Below, piece after piece: positions 16,076 through 25,358 of a stretch of 64,000 nucleotides of DNA. Below the pieces are notes generated by a model. It ran no database searches and was not told the DNA's origin. It saw nothing but the letters and a program-made list of their open reading frames with translations. Position numbers and translations under genes: made by a program. Positions within the stretch are counted from its first letter, which is position 1. Every line of letters begins with the position of its first letter. Source of the DNA: Novosphingobium pokkalii (lineage in GTDB: Bacteria > Pseudomonadota > Alphaproteobacteria > Sphingomonadales > Sphingomonadaceae); NCBI RefSeq assembly GCF_014652855.1, contig NZ_BMZP01000020.1, positions 1 to 64,000 on the forward strand, read 5' to 3'.

Positions 16076-18067
16076 TCAATGCGTCTGGGCCGGTTCGCTC
16101 GGTGCTTCTGCTGCCAGCATGTCCTTGCCCTTTTCGCCCAGCATCATGCCGATCAGCGCGGCGAGCGGGCCGCCGGCCGCCGGGTTGTCGCCGCCGGTGC
16201 TGATCTGGATGCGGGGCACGATGTCCACGCCCGACTTTTCCAGCGCTTCGGCCAGCCGCTCCACGATCTGGCGGGTGAGCTGGTTGTGCGCCCCGCCGGA
16301 GGCTTCGGCCTGGCGCGCGATGGTTTCGGCCGTGGCGAGGCCGGTCTTGGTGATACGCTCGGCATCGGCGGCGGCCAGGGCGATCATGCGCGCCGCCTCG
16401 CCTTCGCCCAAGATGCGCACGCGCTCGCTTTCCGCCTTGGCCAGGGTGCGGGTCTGCTCGGCCTGCTGCGTCGCCTGGCGCAGCGCCGCCTTGCCTTCGT
16501 TTTCGCGCACGATGATCGACAGCTCCGACTGGGTGATCGCGGTCTGCTGGTTGGCGCGCGCTTCCGCCTCACGCAGGGCCTTTTCGCCCTCGGCGGCGAT
16601 GCGCTGCTTTTCGTAGGTCGTCACGCGCTCTTCGGCGACCTGGCGTTCGCGCAACTGTTGCAGCACTTTCTCGATCTGCTGGTTGCCGTCGCTGGCGCGC
16701 GGGGTGCCGATCAGCACTTCCTGCATTTCCAGGTTATAGGCGGAAAACTTGGCGCGCATTTCCTCGCCGGCCTGCTGCTGGATGTCGCTGCGTTCCTGGA
16801 GCAGTTCGATCAGCGTCTTCTTCTGGGCGATGTTCTTGAAATAGGCCGAGACCATCGGATCGAGCGTCTGTTCGACGAGCTTCTTGATATCGCCAAAGCG
16901 CTGCACCACCAGCGGCGCCTTGCGGTAATCGATATGCACCACCACCGAGAGCGGCAGCGTGGGTTCGAACGCATCGCGCGTGATCAGCGAGACTTCGGAC
17001 AGGTTCTCGTCGAACTTGTGCTGGCCGATCGTGTCGCTTTCCCACTTCAGGATGAAGTTGGTGGTCGGCACCATCAGGATCTTGCCGGCATAAGTGTTGA
17101 ACGCATATTTGCCCGGCAGCAGCGGTGCGCTCCACACCCCGCGCGATCCGCGCGCGACGAGTTCGCCATGGCGATAGTCATCGCCCGAGGTATCGGCGGT
17201 GTCGTTGCCGGTATAGCTGATCACCACGCCGACATGGCCCACTTCGATCACCGTCTTGGCGACCATTTCCACCGTGGCGAACAGGCGGTTGATGTAATAG
17301 CTGCCTTCCACCAGCACCTGGAGCTGGCGCCCGCGCCGGCCACCGGCGGTGATGAACTTTTCCGGATCCTGGAACGAGTTGTGGAACGTGGTCGCGTCCG
17401 CCTGGTCGGTGCCCACTTCGGGCGCGATGATGTGATCGGCGTTGAGCGCCGGGCCATCGTGCACCGTGACGATGCCGATCTGGTCGGCCGAATCCTTGAT
17501 CACCACCGATTCAAAGCCGCCGCGCGCGGCAATCAGCGTCTGCATCTGATCGAACAGATCGCCATCGTTGGCATTGAGCATCAGGCCGTGGATGCGATCG
17601 CGCGTGATGATCACGAACTGCGCGGTGTTGATGGCATAGGTGCCTTCGCGCAGGATCGTGCGCTGGGGCCCCTTTTGCCCGCCGCCCGAAAGAAACGCGC
17701 GCACATCGAGGAAATCGGCAGTGCGGGCATTGCTCGCCAGCGTCTGCGTGGGGCCAAGCGGCGCGCCATCACGGGCAAAGACATAGCCGATCTGCCCCTG
17801 GGGAATGGTCACCAGCGACTGGCTGTGCACGCGATACTGGAACGGGAAGAAGAAGTGGTAGCCGCCGCGCAGCACTTCGGGCTGGAAGCCGGCCTCGCCG
17901 CGCAGGGCGATCAGGCCATCGGTGATCGAGCCGGCGCCGCTCCACAGCTTCTCGACCACGGCGACGCGGTTGTTGCCGACGTAGCGCACGCAGCGCGAGG
18001 CCACGAACAGCACGAACACGAAAAGGACCAGCACGGCTGCCGAGCCGAGCATGACGGGATCGAACAT
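16076..18067 (-). CDS. Flotillin-like SPFH-domain membrane protein
   Basis: 663 residues: one N-terminal membrane helix (about residues 7-25), an SPFH/band-7 domain, and a long Ala/Glu/Gln-rich coiled coil (about residues 440-600) containing EKALREAEARANQQ-type repeats, then a Gly-rich tail. This is the layout of large bacterial flotillins (YuaG/FloT type), which scaffold membrane microdomains. I chose the ATG at 18065-18067 with AGGA eight bases upstream rather than one 39 bases earlier. It is probably transcribed alone, between two terminator hairpins. No NfeD-type partner gene is visible beside it. Confidence 0.85.
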   Translation of the reverse strand: MFDPVMLGSAAVLVLFVFVLFVASRCVRYVGNNRVAVVEKLWSGAGSITDGLIALRGEAGFQPEVLRGGYHFFFPFQYRVHSQSLVTIPQGQIGYVFARDGAPLGPTQTLASNARTADFLDVRAFLSGGGQKGPQRTILREGTYAINTAQFVIITRDRIHGLMLNANDGDLFDQMQTLIAARGGFESVVIKDSADQIGIVTVHDGPALNADHIIAPEVGTDQADATTFHNSFQDPEKFITAGGRRGRQLQVLVEGSYYINRLFATVEMVAKTVIEVGHVGVVISYTGNDTADTSGDDYRHGELVARGSRGVWSAPLLPGKYAFNTYAGKILMVPTTNFILKWESDTIGQHKFDENLSEVSLITRDAFEPTLPLSVVVHIDYRKAPLVVQRFGDIKKLVEQTLDPMVSAYFKNIAQKKTLIELLQERSDIQQQAGEEMRAKFSAYNLEMQEVLIGTPRASDGNQQIEKVLQQLRERQVAEERVTTYEKQRIAAEGEKALREAEARANQQTAITQSELSIIVRENEGKAALRQATQQAEQTRTLAKAESERVRILGEGEAARMIALAAADAERITKTGLATAETIARQAEASGGAHNQLTRQIVERLAEALEKSGVDIVPRIQISTGGDNPAAGGPLAALIGMMLGEKGKDMLAAEAPSEPAQTH

Positions 18068-18238
18068 GGGAATATCCTGTGGTGTCTGGGATGGAGGACA
18101 GGCCACGCCGCGCGCGCATCGCCGGGCGCTTCAGGGACCGGACGCGCGCGTCAACCGCCGACAAAGCCTGCCGGCATGCGGAAAAGCCTGCGATGTGGTG
18201 ACGTCTGCCGTGGTGCGGTTCGCACCGGTGCGACGGCG

Positions 18239-18343
18239 CTATGGCCGCTTGCCGGGGCTTTCGAACTTGTGCTTGGCGAACTTGCGCTTGGCAGTGGTGG
18301 GCCGGTCGATGCGCCAGGCCTGCGGGAAGAAGTGCACACCCAT
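18239..18343 (-). CDS. Possible small basic protein
   Basis: A 34-residue frame (start MGVHFFPQAWRIDRPTTAKR, end in FESPGKRP) in the otherwise gene-free DNA before the flotillin gene. It is rich in Lys and Arg. AGGG lies somewhat far upstream of the ATG. I recognise no family; it may be spurious. Confidence 0.2.
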   Translation of the reverse strand: MGVHFFPQAWRIDRPTTAKRKFAKHKFESPGKRP

Positions 18344-18360
18344 GGGTGCTGTTGCCCTGA

Positions 18361-18380
18361 TAAAAGCCGCTCGATGCGGC
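18361..18380 (-). terminator. Intrinsic terminator after the membrane-protein gene
   Basis: On the minus strand GCCGC-ATCGA-GCGGC is followed directly by TTTTA. It lies about 50 bases beyond the stop of the gene at 18432-19067 and separates it from the flotillin gene. The remaining sequence up to 18068 shows no recognisable gene apart from the weak small frame at 18239-18343. Confidence 0.5.
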
Positions 18381-18431
18381 CAAGACGCTATTTAGGCCTT
18401 TTCAAAACCGAAATCCATCGAAATCGTCATG

Positions 18432-19067
18432 TCACAAAGTATCCTGCGCGCTGTTTTCGGGCCGATACTTGAGATCGATGTAGCGGGCCATGACCAGCGC
18501 CTGATCCTGCGCATTCCCGGCCTTGTCCCGCTGCGCCTGTTCCAGCGCATCGGCCAGGGTGGCCAGGGCCTGCGCGGTCTGGGCCTGGAGCGCAGGATCG
18601 TCGCCTGGCGCGGCCGCGCTGGCGGTCAGCAGGCGCAGCACATCCTGCGCGATCGGGCCGCTTTCGTCGGGCGCCGCCAGCGTGGCCAGGCGATCGAGCT
18701 GGACATCGGCCGCCGCGCCGAATCGCCCGCTTGCCGCTTTCAGCGCCGTGGCCAGAGCCGGTGAAGCGTTTGCGGCAGGCAGGCGGCGGCGATCGGCCAG
18801 CGCCGCCACGCCACTGGCCAGCACGGTTGCCCCGCCATAGGCCGCCAGGAACCAGCCGCCCAGCCCCAGCGCGTGGGGCAGCCAGGCCGCCCAGGCATGC
18901 GGCGCATTGCCCAGCGCGGCATCGCCGACCAGCACGAGGGCATAGCTCGGCACCAGGAAATGCAGGGCGATGCCCGCCACCAGGCGACTGCGGCGGATCG
19001 GCCCGGCACGGCCCAGCGCGGAAATCACCGAAGGATCTGCGGAAATCACCGAAGGTTGTGCGGCCAT
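18432..19067 (-). CDS. Membrane protein of unknown function
   Basis: 211 residues from the ATG at 19065-19067, which has AAGGAA ten bases upstream; a longer start at 19169 is possible but has no such site. Three membrane helices are visible in the first half (VAGIALHFLVPSYALVLV, then LPHALGLGGWFLAAYGGATV), followed by an Ala-rich soluble helical domain of about 120 residues with Gln/Asp periodicity. The N-terminus contains a near-repeat PSVISADPSVISA. No family recognised. It is divergent from the transglutaminase-TPR gene. Confidence 0.65.
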   Translation of the reverse strand: MAAQPSVISADPSVISALGRAGPIRRSRLVAGIALHFLVPSYALVLVGDAALGNAPHAWAAWLPHALGLGGWFLAAYGGATVLASGVAALADRRRLPAANASPALATALKAASGRFGAAADVQLDRLATLAAPDESGPIAQDVLRLLTASAAAPGDDPALQAQTAQALATLADALEQAQRDKAGNAQDQALVMARYIDLKYRPENSAQDTL

Positions 19068-19228
19068 CAGCCAAGGTTCCTTGCAGGTGCAGCAGTGCGG
19101 CCGCTGCTCTACGCCCGATCGCCGCGAAATTCGAAGCAATTTCATGCCAACGCCGGCTGGACGCCTCATGAGGCACAGGATACCAACCGTAACAGGGGCA
19201 GGTTTGCCGTTGTTCTGCGGGGGTTTTC

Positions 19229-22200
19229 TTGGGCTTCATTCGTGCAGTTGCGGCGCTCGCCGCAGCCTCTCCCCGGCCGTTCATGGCTCTCGCCGCGCTC
19301 GCAGCCCCGCTTGCCGCGCCAGTTCTGGCCGCGCCCGAGACCGAACGCGCCGCCCCGGCCAATGCCGCCCTGGCGCGCCCGGTGATTGCGCCGGCCGAAA
19401 GCTGGGTCTTGCCCGCGCTCGCCCCGGTGGAGCCCGATGGCGCGCAGGGCGCGGGTACGGTGGACCTGATGATCGACGAGCAGGCCCGGCTGATTCCGGG
19501 CGGCAGCAGCGTCTATCGCGCCAACCAGTTCCGCATCGCCACCACGCAGGGGCTGGACGATGCCGCCCTGCAACTGAGCTGGGACCCCAGCCTGGAAACC
19601 TTGACGCTGCACCACTACCGCATCCGGCGCGGCGGCACGGTGATCGACCTGCTGGGCGATGGCAGCGCGCTGTCGGTCGTGCGGCGGGAAAAGAACCTGG
19701 AAAACGCGATGCTGGACGGCAAGCTGACCGCCTCGCTCCAGCCCGACGACGTGCGCGTGGGCGACGTGATCGAAGTGGCCTATACCCGCACCCGGCGCGA
19801 TCCGGCGATCGGCGGCCGCGCCGAACTGGTGCTGGGGCCGCCCGATGGCTTTCCGCTGGGCCACTATCGCCTGCGCATGTCGTGGCCCGCCACCCGCCCG
19901 GTGCAGTGGCGCGCCTGGCCCGGCGTGGTGCAGCCCCGGCTGAGTCGCCAGGGCGAGACCATGGAACTGGTGGCCGAGCGCAGCAATTTCATCACCGAGC
20001 GCGCGCCGACCGGGGCACCGGCGCGCTATGGCCTGGTCAACCTGGTGGAACTGGCCGAATTCGCCGATTGGCCGGCCGTTTCGCGCAATGCCCATGGCCT
20101 GTTCGAAACCGCCGAGACGCTCAAGGCCGACAGCCCGCTCAAGGCGGAAATCGCGCGCATCGCCGCGGCCACGCCCGATCCGGTGCGCCGCGCCGAACTG
20201 GCGCTGGCACTGGTGCAGGAACAAGTGCGCTATCTGTTCATCGGCATGAACGACGGCGGCTTCGTGCCTGCGCCGGCCGATCTCACCTGGCAGCGCCGCT
20301 TTGGCGATTGCAAGGGCAAGACCGCGCTGCTGGTGGCGCTGCTCAAGGGGCTGGGCATCGCGGCGCGGCCGGTCTTCGTCGATACCGACAGCGGCGATGC
20401 CGTGGCGCGGCGCCTGCCGGCGATGAACCTGTTCGATCACGTGCTGGTGGAGGCGCAGATCGGCGGGCGCAGCTATTGGCTGGACGGCACGCGCCAGGGC
20501 GATACCCGCCTCGATCGGCTGGAAGTGCCCGACTATCACAGCGGCCTGCCCGCCACCGCGCAGGGCAGCGAGCTGGTGGCGCTGGTGCCGACTGCGCCGC
20601 GCGCGCCGATGGTGGAAACCCGTCTGGACCTCGATGCCAGCGGCGGGGTGGACGTGCCCGCCCCGGCCAAGGCGGAAATGCGCGCGCGGGGCGATACGGC
20701 GGCATCCTGGCGGATGAAATATGCCGGGCTGGCCCCGGCGGAGCGCGAGCGGCAATTGCGCAAGCTGTGGCGCGACACGTATGATTTCATCACGCCGCAG
20801 ACCGTGGCCGCCACGCTGGACGAAGCCAGCGGCGACTATGTGCTGAGCATGACCGGCAGTGCCCGGATGGAATGGACATCGAGCGGCTCGACCCGCTGGT
20901 ACGAACTGGACCGCGCCCGTGTGGGGTGGAAGCCCAATGTCGAGCGCGACGGCACGCTGCTGGCCGATGCGCCGTTCGCCTTCGACTATCCCGATTGGTG
21001 GGCCAACCGTGAGACCGTGCGCCTTCCGCGCGGCGGCAAGGATTTCGCGCTCCAGGCCAATGACGTGGATGAAACGGTGGGCGGGCTCTACACCTTCCAT
21101 CGCAAAGTGACGCTGAACGGCGACACGGTGACGATGGAAAACGACACCCGCGCGCTCAAGGCCGAATTGCCCGCCGCCGATGCGCCCAAAGTGCGTGATC
21201 GCATGGCGGAGCTGGGCAACCACGGCCAGTTCATCCGCCTGCCGGCGATGTATGAAGCGACCGACGGCGATCTGGCCGCGCTGGCAGACGACAAGCCGGC
21301 GCTGGCCCGTGCCTGGCTGGTGCGCGGGGCCGCCGCGTTCGATCGGGGCGACATGCCCGGCGCGATCACCGGGCTGAAAGCCACGCTGGCGATCGATCCC
21401 AGGCAGGCACCAGCCCATGCCCTGCTGGCCTTTGCCTATGCCAGCCAGGGGGATGCCCTGGCCGGTGCCGAAGCCGACGCAGCGCTGGCCGCCGACGACA
21501 AGCAGGACATGGCCTGGGCCGCCAAGGGGCTGGTGGCGCTGAAAGCCAAGAAGATGCCCGAGGCCCTGGCCGCCTATGACAAGGCCATCGCGCTCGATCC
21601 GCGCAACCCGCGCACCCTGGCCGGGCGCGCCAGCGCGCACCTGGCGCTGGGGCACTATGCACCGGCCCTGGCCGATACCGACGCCGCCCTGGCGCTGGCG
21701 CCTGATCTGCCGCTGCGCCCGATCCGCGTGGTGGCGCTCTCGATGCTGGGCCGCCGCGCCGAAGCACTGGAAGCGGTCGACGCGCTGCTTGCCGCCACAC
21801 CCGATTCGCGCGACATGCGGCGGATGCGCGCCGCGCTGCGCGCAGAGGATGGCGACCAGGCCGGCGCCATGGCCGACACTGGCTGGCTGGTCAGCCATGG
21901 CGGCACGGCGGCGGATTACGTGAGCCAGGCGCAGATGCGCCCGCGCGGTGACAAGGCCGGGCGCCTGGCCGACGCCAATGCCGCGCTGCGGCTCGATCCC
22001 GGCCATGTCGATGCCCTGCTGCTGCGCGCCGCGCTGGAGCAAGAGGACAAGGCGCTGGACGCAGCGTCACTGGACGTGGCCCGCGCCGCCAAGCTGGCGC
22101 CCGGATCGCTCAAGGTGGCCGCCGCGCAGATGGACCTGATGGCGGCGCAGGGCCAGAGCGACCGCGCGCTGCAACTGGCCGCCGCCACCCTGGCCGGCCA

Positions 22201-22567
22201 TGCCCAGGATGCCGAAGCGCACAACCTGGTCTGCTGGTTCAAGGCCACGCATGGCCTGGCGCTGGACAGCGCGGGCGGCGATTGCGAAGCAGCGCTGCGC
22301 CTGGCCCCCGGCCGCCCCGATTTCCTCGACAGCCGGGGCTTCCTGCGCCTGCGCCAGGGCGACAGCAAAGGCGCGATCGCCGATTACGACAGCGCCCTGC
22401 GCATCGCCCCGGCCCTGATCGCTTCGCTCTATGGCCGGGGCCTGGCCTATGCCCGCCTGGGCGAACGCGACCGCGCCCTGGCCGACCTGTCCCGCGCGCG
22501 CAGCCTGTCACCCGATGTGGACAAGACCTGGGCCGGCTATGGCCTGAGCCCGCCGCCGGGATTTTGA
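19229..22567 (+). CDS. DUF3857/transglutaminase-like protein with TPR repeats
   Basis: 1112 residues with a signal peptide (about residues 1-35). Residues about 75-300 form a DUF3857 domain. A transglutaminase-like core follows with the triad Cys361 (FGDCKGKT), His404 (LFDHVLVE) and Asp419 (YWLDGT). The second half (about 690-1100) is built of tetratricopeptide repeats such as ALAAYDKAIALDPRNPRTLA. Proteins of this type are periplasmic or surface-bound; the reaction is unproven. It stands alone between two divergent or convergent neighbours, and a long inverted repeat follows the stop. Confidence 0.85.
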   Translation: MGFIRAVAALAAASPRPFMALAALAAPLAAPVLAAPETERAAPANAALARPVIAPAESWVLPALAPVEPDGAQGAGTVDLMIDEQARLIPGGSSVYRANQFRIATTQGLDDAALQLSWDPSLETLTLHHYRIRRGGTVIDLLGDGSALSVVRREKNLENAMLDGKLTASLQPDDVRVGDVIEVAYTRTRRDPAIGGRAELVLGPPDGFPLGHYRLRMSWPATRPVQWRAWPGVVQPRLSRQGETMELVAERSNFITERAPTGAPARYGLVNLVELAEFADWPAVSRNAHGLFETAETLKADSPLKAEIARIAAATPDPVRRAELALALVQEQVRYLFIGMNDGGFVPAPADLTWQRRFGDCKGKTALLVALLKGLGIAARPVFVDTDSGDAVARRLPAMNLFDHVLVEAQIGGRSYWLDGTRQGDTRLDRLEVPDYHSGLPATAQGSELVALVPTAPRAPMVETRLDLDASGGVDVPAPAKAEMRARGDTAASWRMKYAGLAPAERERQLRKLWRDTYDFITPQTVAATLDEASGDYVLSMTGSARMEWTSSGSTRWYELDRARVGWKPNVERDGTLLADAPFAFDYPDWWANRETVRLPRGGKDFALQANDVDETVGGLYTFHRKVTLNGDTVTMENDTRALKAELPAADAPKVRDRMAELGNHGQFIRLPAMYEATDGDLAALADDKPALARAWLVRGAAAFDRGDMPGAITGLKATLAIDPRQAPAHALLAFAYASQGDALAGAEADAALAADDKQDMAWAAKGLVALKAKKMPEALAAYDKAIALDPRNPRTLAGRASAHLALGHYAPALADTDAALALAPDLPLRPIRVVALSMLGRRAEALEAVDALLAATPDSRDMRRMRAALRAEDGDQAGAMADTGWLVSHGGTAADYVSQAQMRPRGDKAGRLADANAALRLDPGHVDALLLRAALEQEDKALDAASLDVARAAKLAPGSLKVAAAQMDLMAAQGQSDRALQLAAATLAGHAQDAEAHNLVCWFKATHGLALDSAGGDCEAALRLAPGRPDFLDSRGFLRLRQGDSKGAIADYDSALRIAPALIASLYGRGLAYARLGERDRALADLSRARSLSPDVDKTWAGYGLSPPPGF

Positions 22568-22622
22568 GCGTCGTCGGCGGTGGTGCCCGGTTGCGGACGT
22601 CAGATTTTCGCTCTCGACGCCT

Positions 22623-22714
22623 GAGCAGGGCCCCGGATCAAGTCCGGGGCGACGGGAAAAGTGCGTTATCCCGTCATCTTAACGTCGCCCCGGACTTGAT
22701 CCGGGGCCCTGCTC
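22623..22714. repeat. 31-base perfect inverted repeat between convergent genes
   Basis: Left arm 22623-22653 (GAGCAGGGCCCCGGATCAAG and 11 more bases) is exactly complementary to right arm 22684-22714, with a 30-base spacer that holds a smaller GGGA/TCCC pair. It lies between the ends of the convergent TPR and rluE genes, so it can fold as a bidirectional terminator. The CCCCGGATCAAGTCCGGGG core is the kind of sequence seen as dispersed palindromes in sphingomonad genomes (from general knowledge, not checked). Confidence 0.85.
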
Positions 22715-22750
22715 GACGGTCTGCCCGATCACGGCCCGCCGCAAAGCACC

Positions 22751-23290
22751 CTAATCGATCCGGCGCCATTGCCCCGGCGCCAGGCCATCCAGCGTCCAAT
22801 CTCCGATGGCCCAACGCACCAGGCGCAGCGTGGGGTGGCCGACGGCGGCGGTCATGCGGCGGACCTGGCGGTTGCGGCCTTCGCGCAAGGTCAGTTCGAT
22901 CCAGCAATCGGGCACGGTCTTGCGAAAGCGCACCGGCGGCACGCGCGGCCACAGCGCGGGCGGATCGATGCGACGCGCGCCCGCCGGCAGCGTCATCCCG
23001 TCCTTGAGGCGCACCCCGCGCCGCAGCGCGGCCAGCGCGGCTTCGTCCGGCTCGCCCTCCACCTGCACCAGATAAGTCTTGGGCGCCTTGAACCGGGGGT
23101 CGGCAATCCGCGCCTGGAGCCGGCCATCGTCGGTCAGCAGCAGCAGGCCCTCGCTGTCGCGATCGAGCCGCCCGGCGGGATAGACGCCGGGCACGGTGAC
23201 GAAATCGGCCAGGGTCTGGCGCGGCGGGCCAGCCGCCTCGTCGGTGAACTGGCACAGCACGTCATAGGGCTTGTTCAGCGCAATCAGCAT
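22751..23290 (-). CDS. rluE: 23S rRNA pseudouridine synthase RluE-like
   Basis: 179 residues of the RsuA/RluE branch, starting MLIALNKPYDVLCQF without an S4 domain. The catalytic Asp is in GRLDRDSEGLLLLT (about residue 43), and the C-terminal motif ELTLREGRNRQVRRM is present. RluE converts U2457 of 23S rRNA to pseudouridine. It lies nine bases downstream of the RoxA-like oxygenase, probably one operon; both products would modify the large ribosomal subunit. Confidence 0.88.
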   Translation of the reverse strand: MLIALNKPYDVLCQFTDEAAGPPRQTLADFVTVPGVYPAGRLDRDSEGLLLLTDDGRLQARIADPRFKAPKTYLVQVEGEPDEAALAALRRGVRLKDGMTLPAGARRIDPPALWPRVPPVRFRKTVPDCWIELTLREGRNRQVRRMTAAVGHPTLRLVRWAIGDWTLDGLAPGQWRRID

Positions 23291-23299
23291 GATGGCGGC

Positions 23300-24493
23300 T
23301 CAGTCTGCCCAATCATCGTCATCATCATCGTCCTCGCTGCCGTCGTCGAAGGCGAGCGTGCCCTGGTCGATCAGCGCGGTGACGAGCGCGGCGGTGCCTG
23401 GCGCCCCGGCCAGCGCAGGATCGAGCAGCACGTCCGCCCCGCCGCACAATGCCTCGGCCAGGGGACGGGCAACGCCGGCGTGGCACTGGCCATCGGCAAA
23501 CAGCAGGGCCTGCGCCTCGCCCTCGGCCATGAACGCCAGGCGGTGCGCGGGATTGCGGCGCAGCGGCAGGCCCTGCGCAAGCGCCTGCGCCACGTCCTGC
23601 GGATCGGCCGGCGCTTCGGGGCGCCAGTCGGTGTCCGGATACTTGGCACAGGTGTTCATCTGGCCGAACCAGCGGGCAAAGGCAGCGCGATCGGCCAGCG
23701 CCTCCAGCGCCATGGCGTGCAACCGGTCGAGCGCCTGGACCGTGATCTCGCCGGGGTGGTCCTGCAAGGCGAGGTCGGGATCGGCATAGCGATCGGCCTG
23801 CGCATCGACCGCGTCCTCCAGCGCATCGGCCACATGCGCGCCCCAGCCTTCGACCAGCTCGGCGCGCGAAGGGGCGCGAAAGCCGATCGAATAAGTCATG
23901 CAATCATCGCCCAGCGCCACGCCATCGTGGGCAAAGCCGGGCGGCACATAGAGAATGTCGCCCGGTTCCAGCACCCATTCATCGGTTGCCGCGAAATCGG
24001 CGATCAGGGCCAGATCGGCATGGGGCTGGCGCGGCGTGGCGGCATCGCAGCGCGGCCCCACCCGCCAGCGGCGGCGGCCCAGCCCCTGGATCAGGAACAC
24101 GTCATACTGATCGTAATGCGGGCCGACCCCGGCCCCGTCGGTGGCATAGCTGATCATCACATCGTCGATCCGCCAATCGGGCACGAAGCGGAACGGTTCG
24201 ATCAACGCGGCCACCTGTGGCGCATGCTGGTCCACCGCCTGGACCAGCAGCGTCCAGGGATCGGCGCCCAGCCCGGCAAAGCGATCTTCGGCCAGCGGCC
24301 CGTGTTCCAGCGTGAGGCCATCGCCCCCCCGCACGATCAGCCGCGATTCGACGCCCGCCTCGCACGCCAGGCCCGCCAGTTCATCGGGTTCGAGCGGATT
24401 GTCCCACTGCGCCCAAGGGTTGCGGATCAGCAGGGGCTGCTTTTGCCACGCGGTGGCAAGAAACCGGGCGATGTCGAAACGGGCAAGATGCAT
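23300..24493 (-). CDS. RoxA-like JmjC/cupin 2-oxoglutarate oxygenase
   Basis: 397 residues. The iron-binding facial triad is visible as His126-x-Asp128 (GVGPHYDQYDVFLIQG) and His189 (VPPGFAHDG), and the N-terminus resembles E. coli YcfD/RoxA, which hydroxylates an arginine of ribosomal protein L16. I use the ATG at 24491-24493 (MHLARFDIARFLATAW). The C-terminus ends in an unusual run of seven Asp residues. It precedes rluE by nine bases and is divergent from the XRE-cupin regulator. Confidence 0.85.
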   Translation of the reverse strand: MHLARFDIARFLATAWQKQPLLIRNPWAQWDNPLEPDELAGLACEAGVESRLIVRGGDGLTLEHGPLAEDRFAGLGADPWTLLVQAVDQHAPQVAALIEPFRFVPDWRIDDVMISYATDGAGVGPHYDQYDVFLIQGLGRRRWRVGPRCDAATPRQPHADLALIADFAATDEWVLEPGDILYVPPGFAHDGVALGDDCMTYSIGFRAPSRAELVEGWGAHVADALEDAVDAQADRYADPDLALQDHPGEITVQALDRLHAMALEALADRAAFARWFGQMNTCAKYPDTDWRPEAPADPQDVAQALAQGLPLRRNPAHRLAFMAEGEAQALLFADGQCHAGVARPLAEALCGGADVLLDPALAGAPGTAALVTALIDQGTLAFDDGSEDDDDDDDWAD

Positions 24494-24621
24494 CGCCGGC
24501 TCATGCGCCGGTGAGGCCGGCTTTGTCAAAGCAGTGTGCGGGACCGGTTCACGCCTCTGCCGTTGGCGGCGCACTTGAATTTGCGCCATCGCCGTTCCAT
24601 GCAGAAACGGCAGGAGAAAAC

Positions 24622-25293
24622 ATGCCCAAACGCGCAAAAACAGAAGCAGCCGCGCCAGCCGAGGCGGTTATCGAACAGCTCACCACCGTATCGGGGGCGC
24701 CCAGCAACGATCCGCGCGCGCTGGAAAAGGCGCTGGGCCTGCGCATTCGCCAGTTGCGCCGGCAGCAGGACTTGTCGGTGGCCGATTTGGCGGCGGCGGC
24801 GGGGCTTTCCACCGGCATGCTGTCCAAGATCGAGAATGGGCAGATTTCCGCCTCGCTCACCTCGATCCATTCGCTGGCGCAGGCGCTGAGCGCGCCGATC
24901 TCGTCGCTGTTCGCGCTGGCCGAGGAACGGCAGGACTGCTCGTTCGTGGCGGCAGGCGAAGGCGTGAAGATCGACCGGCGCGGCACCAAGTCGGGCCATG
25001 TCTATCAATTGCTGGGCCACCTGATGCGCGGCGACCTGGTGATCGAACCCTACCTGATCACCCTGTCGGACGGGGCCAGCCCCTATACCAGCTTTTCCCA
25101 CGCGGGAACGGAGCTGATCCACATGCTGGAAGGCACGCTGTCGTATCGCCACGGCGATCGCCGCTATGACCTGGCGCCGGGCGACACCCTGCTGTTCGAC
25201 AGCCAAGCCCAGCACGGGCCGCAAAGCTTTGGCGCGGGCACGATCCGCTATCTCTCGATCATCGTCTATCCGCGCGGCCAGGCGGGCGGGTGA
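24622..25293 (+). CDS. XRE-family regulator with C-terminal cupin
   Basis: 223 residues: a flexible lead of about 35 residues, a helix-turn-helix (LRIRQLRRQQDLSVADLAAA, then GLSTGMLSKIENGQ) and a C-terminal cupin (SHAGTELIHMLEGTLSYRHG, APGDTLLFDSQAQHGP). Such regulators often sense a small metabolite with the cupin. The start is the ATG at 24622 with AGGAGA upstream. It is divergent from the RoxA-like gene; its target is unknown. Confidence 0.85.
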   Translation: MPKRAKTEAAAPAEAVIEQLTTVSGAPSNDPRALEKALGLRIRQLRRQQDLSVADLAAAAGLSTGMLSKIENGQISASLTSIHSLAQALSAPISSLFALAEERQDCSFVAAGEGVKIDRRGTKSGHVYQLLGHLMRGDLVIEPYLITLSDGASPYTSFSHAGTELIHMLEGTLSYRHGDRRYDLAPGDTLLFDSQAQHGPQSFGAGTIRYLSIIVYPRGQAGG

Positions 25294-25358
25294 GAATGAC
25301 CTGTCACGAAGCTGTCTTGAAGGGAGCTTAGCCACCCGGCACGGAAGGACCGCCCCCC

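Noticed and set aside
16079..18472. A 797-codon plus-strand frame over the flotillin gene
   Set aside because: Antisense shadow; the minus strand has the SPFH domain and coiled coil.
19166..22042. A 958-codon open frame antisense to the transglutaminase-TPR gene
   Set aside because: It is a mirror of GC-rich codon bias; the plus-strand protein has clear domains and catalytic residues, while the antisense product is Gly/Arg/His-rich with no motif.
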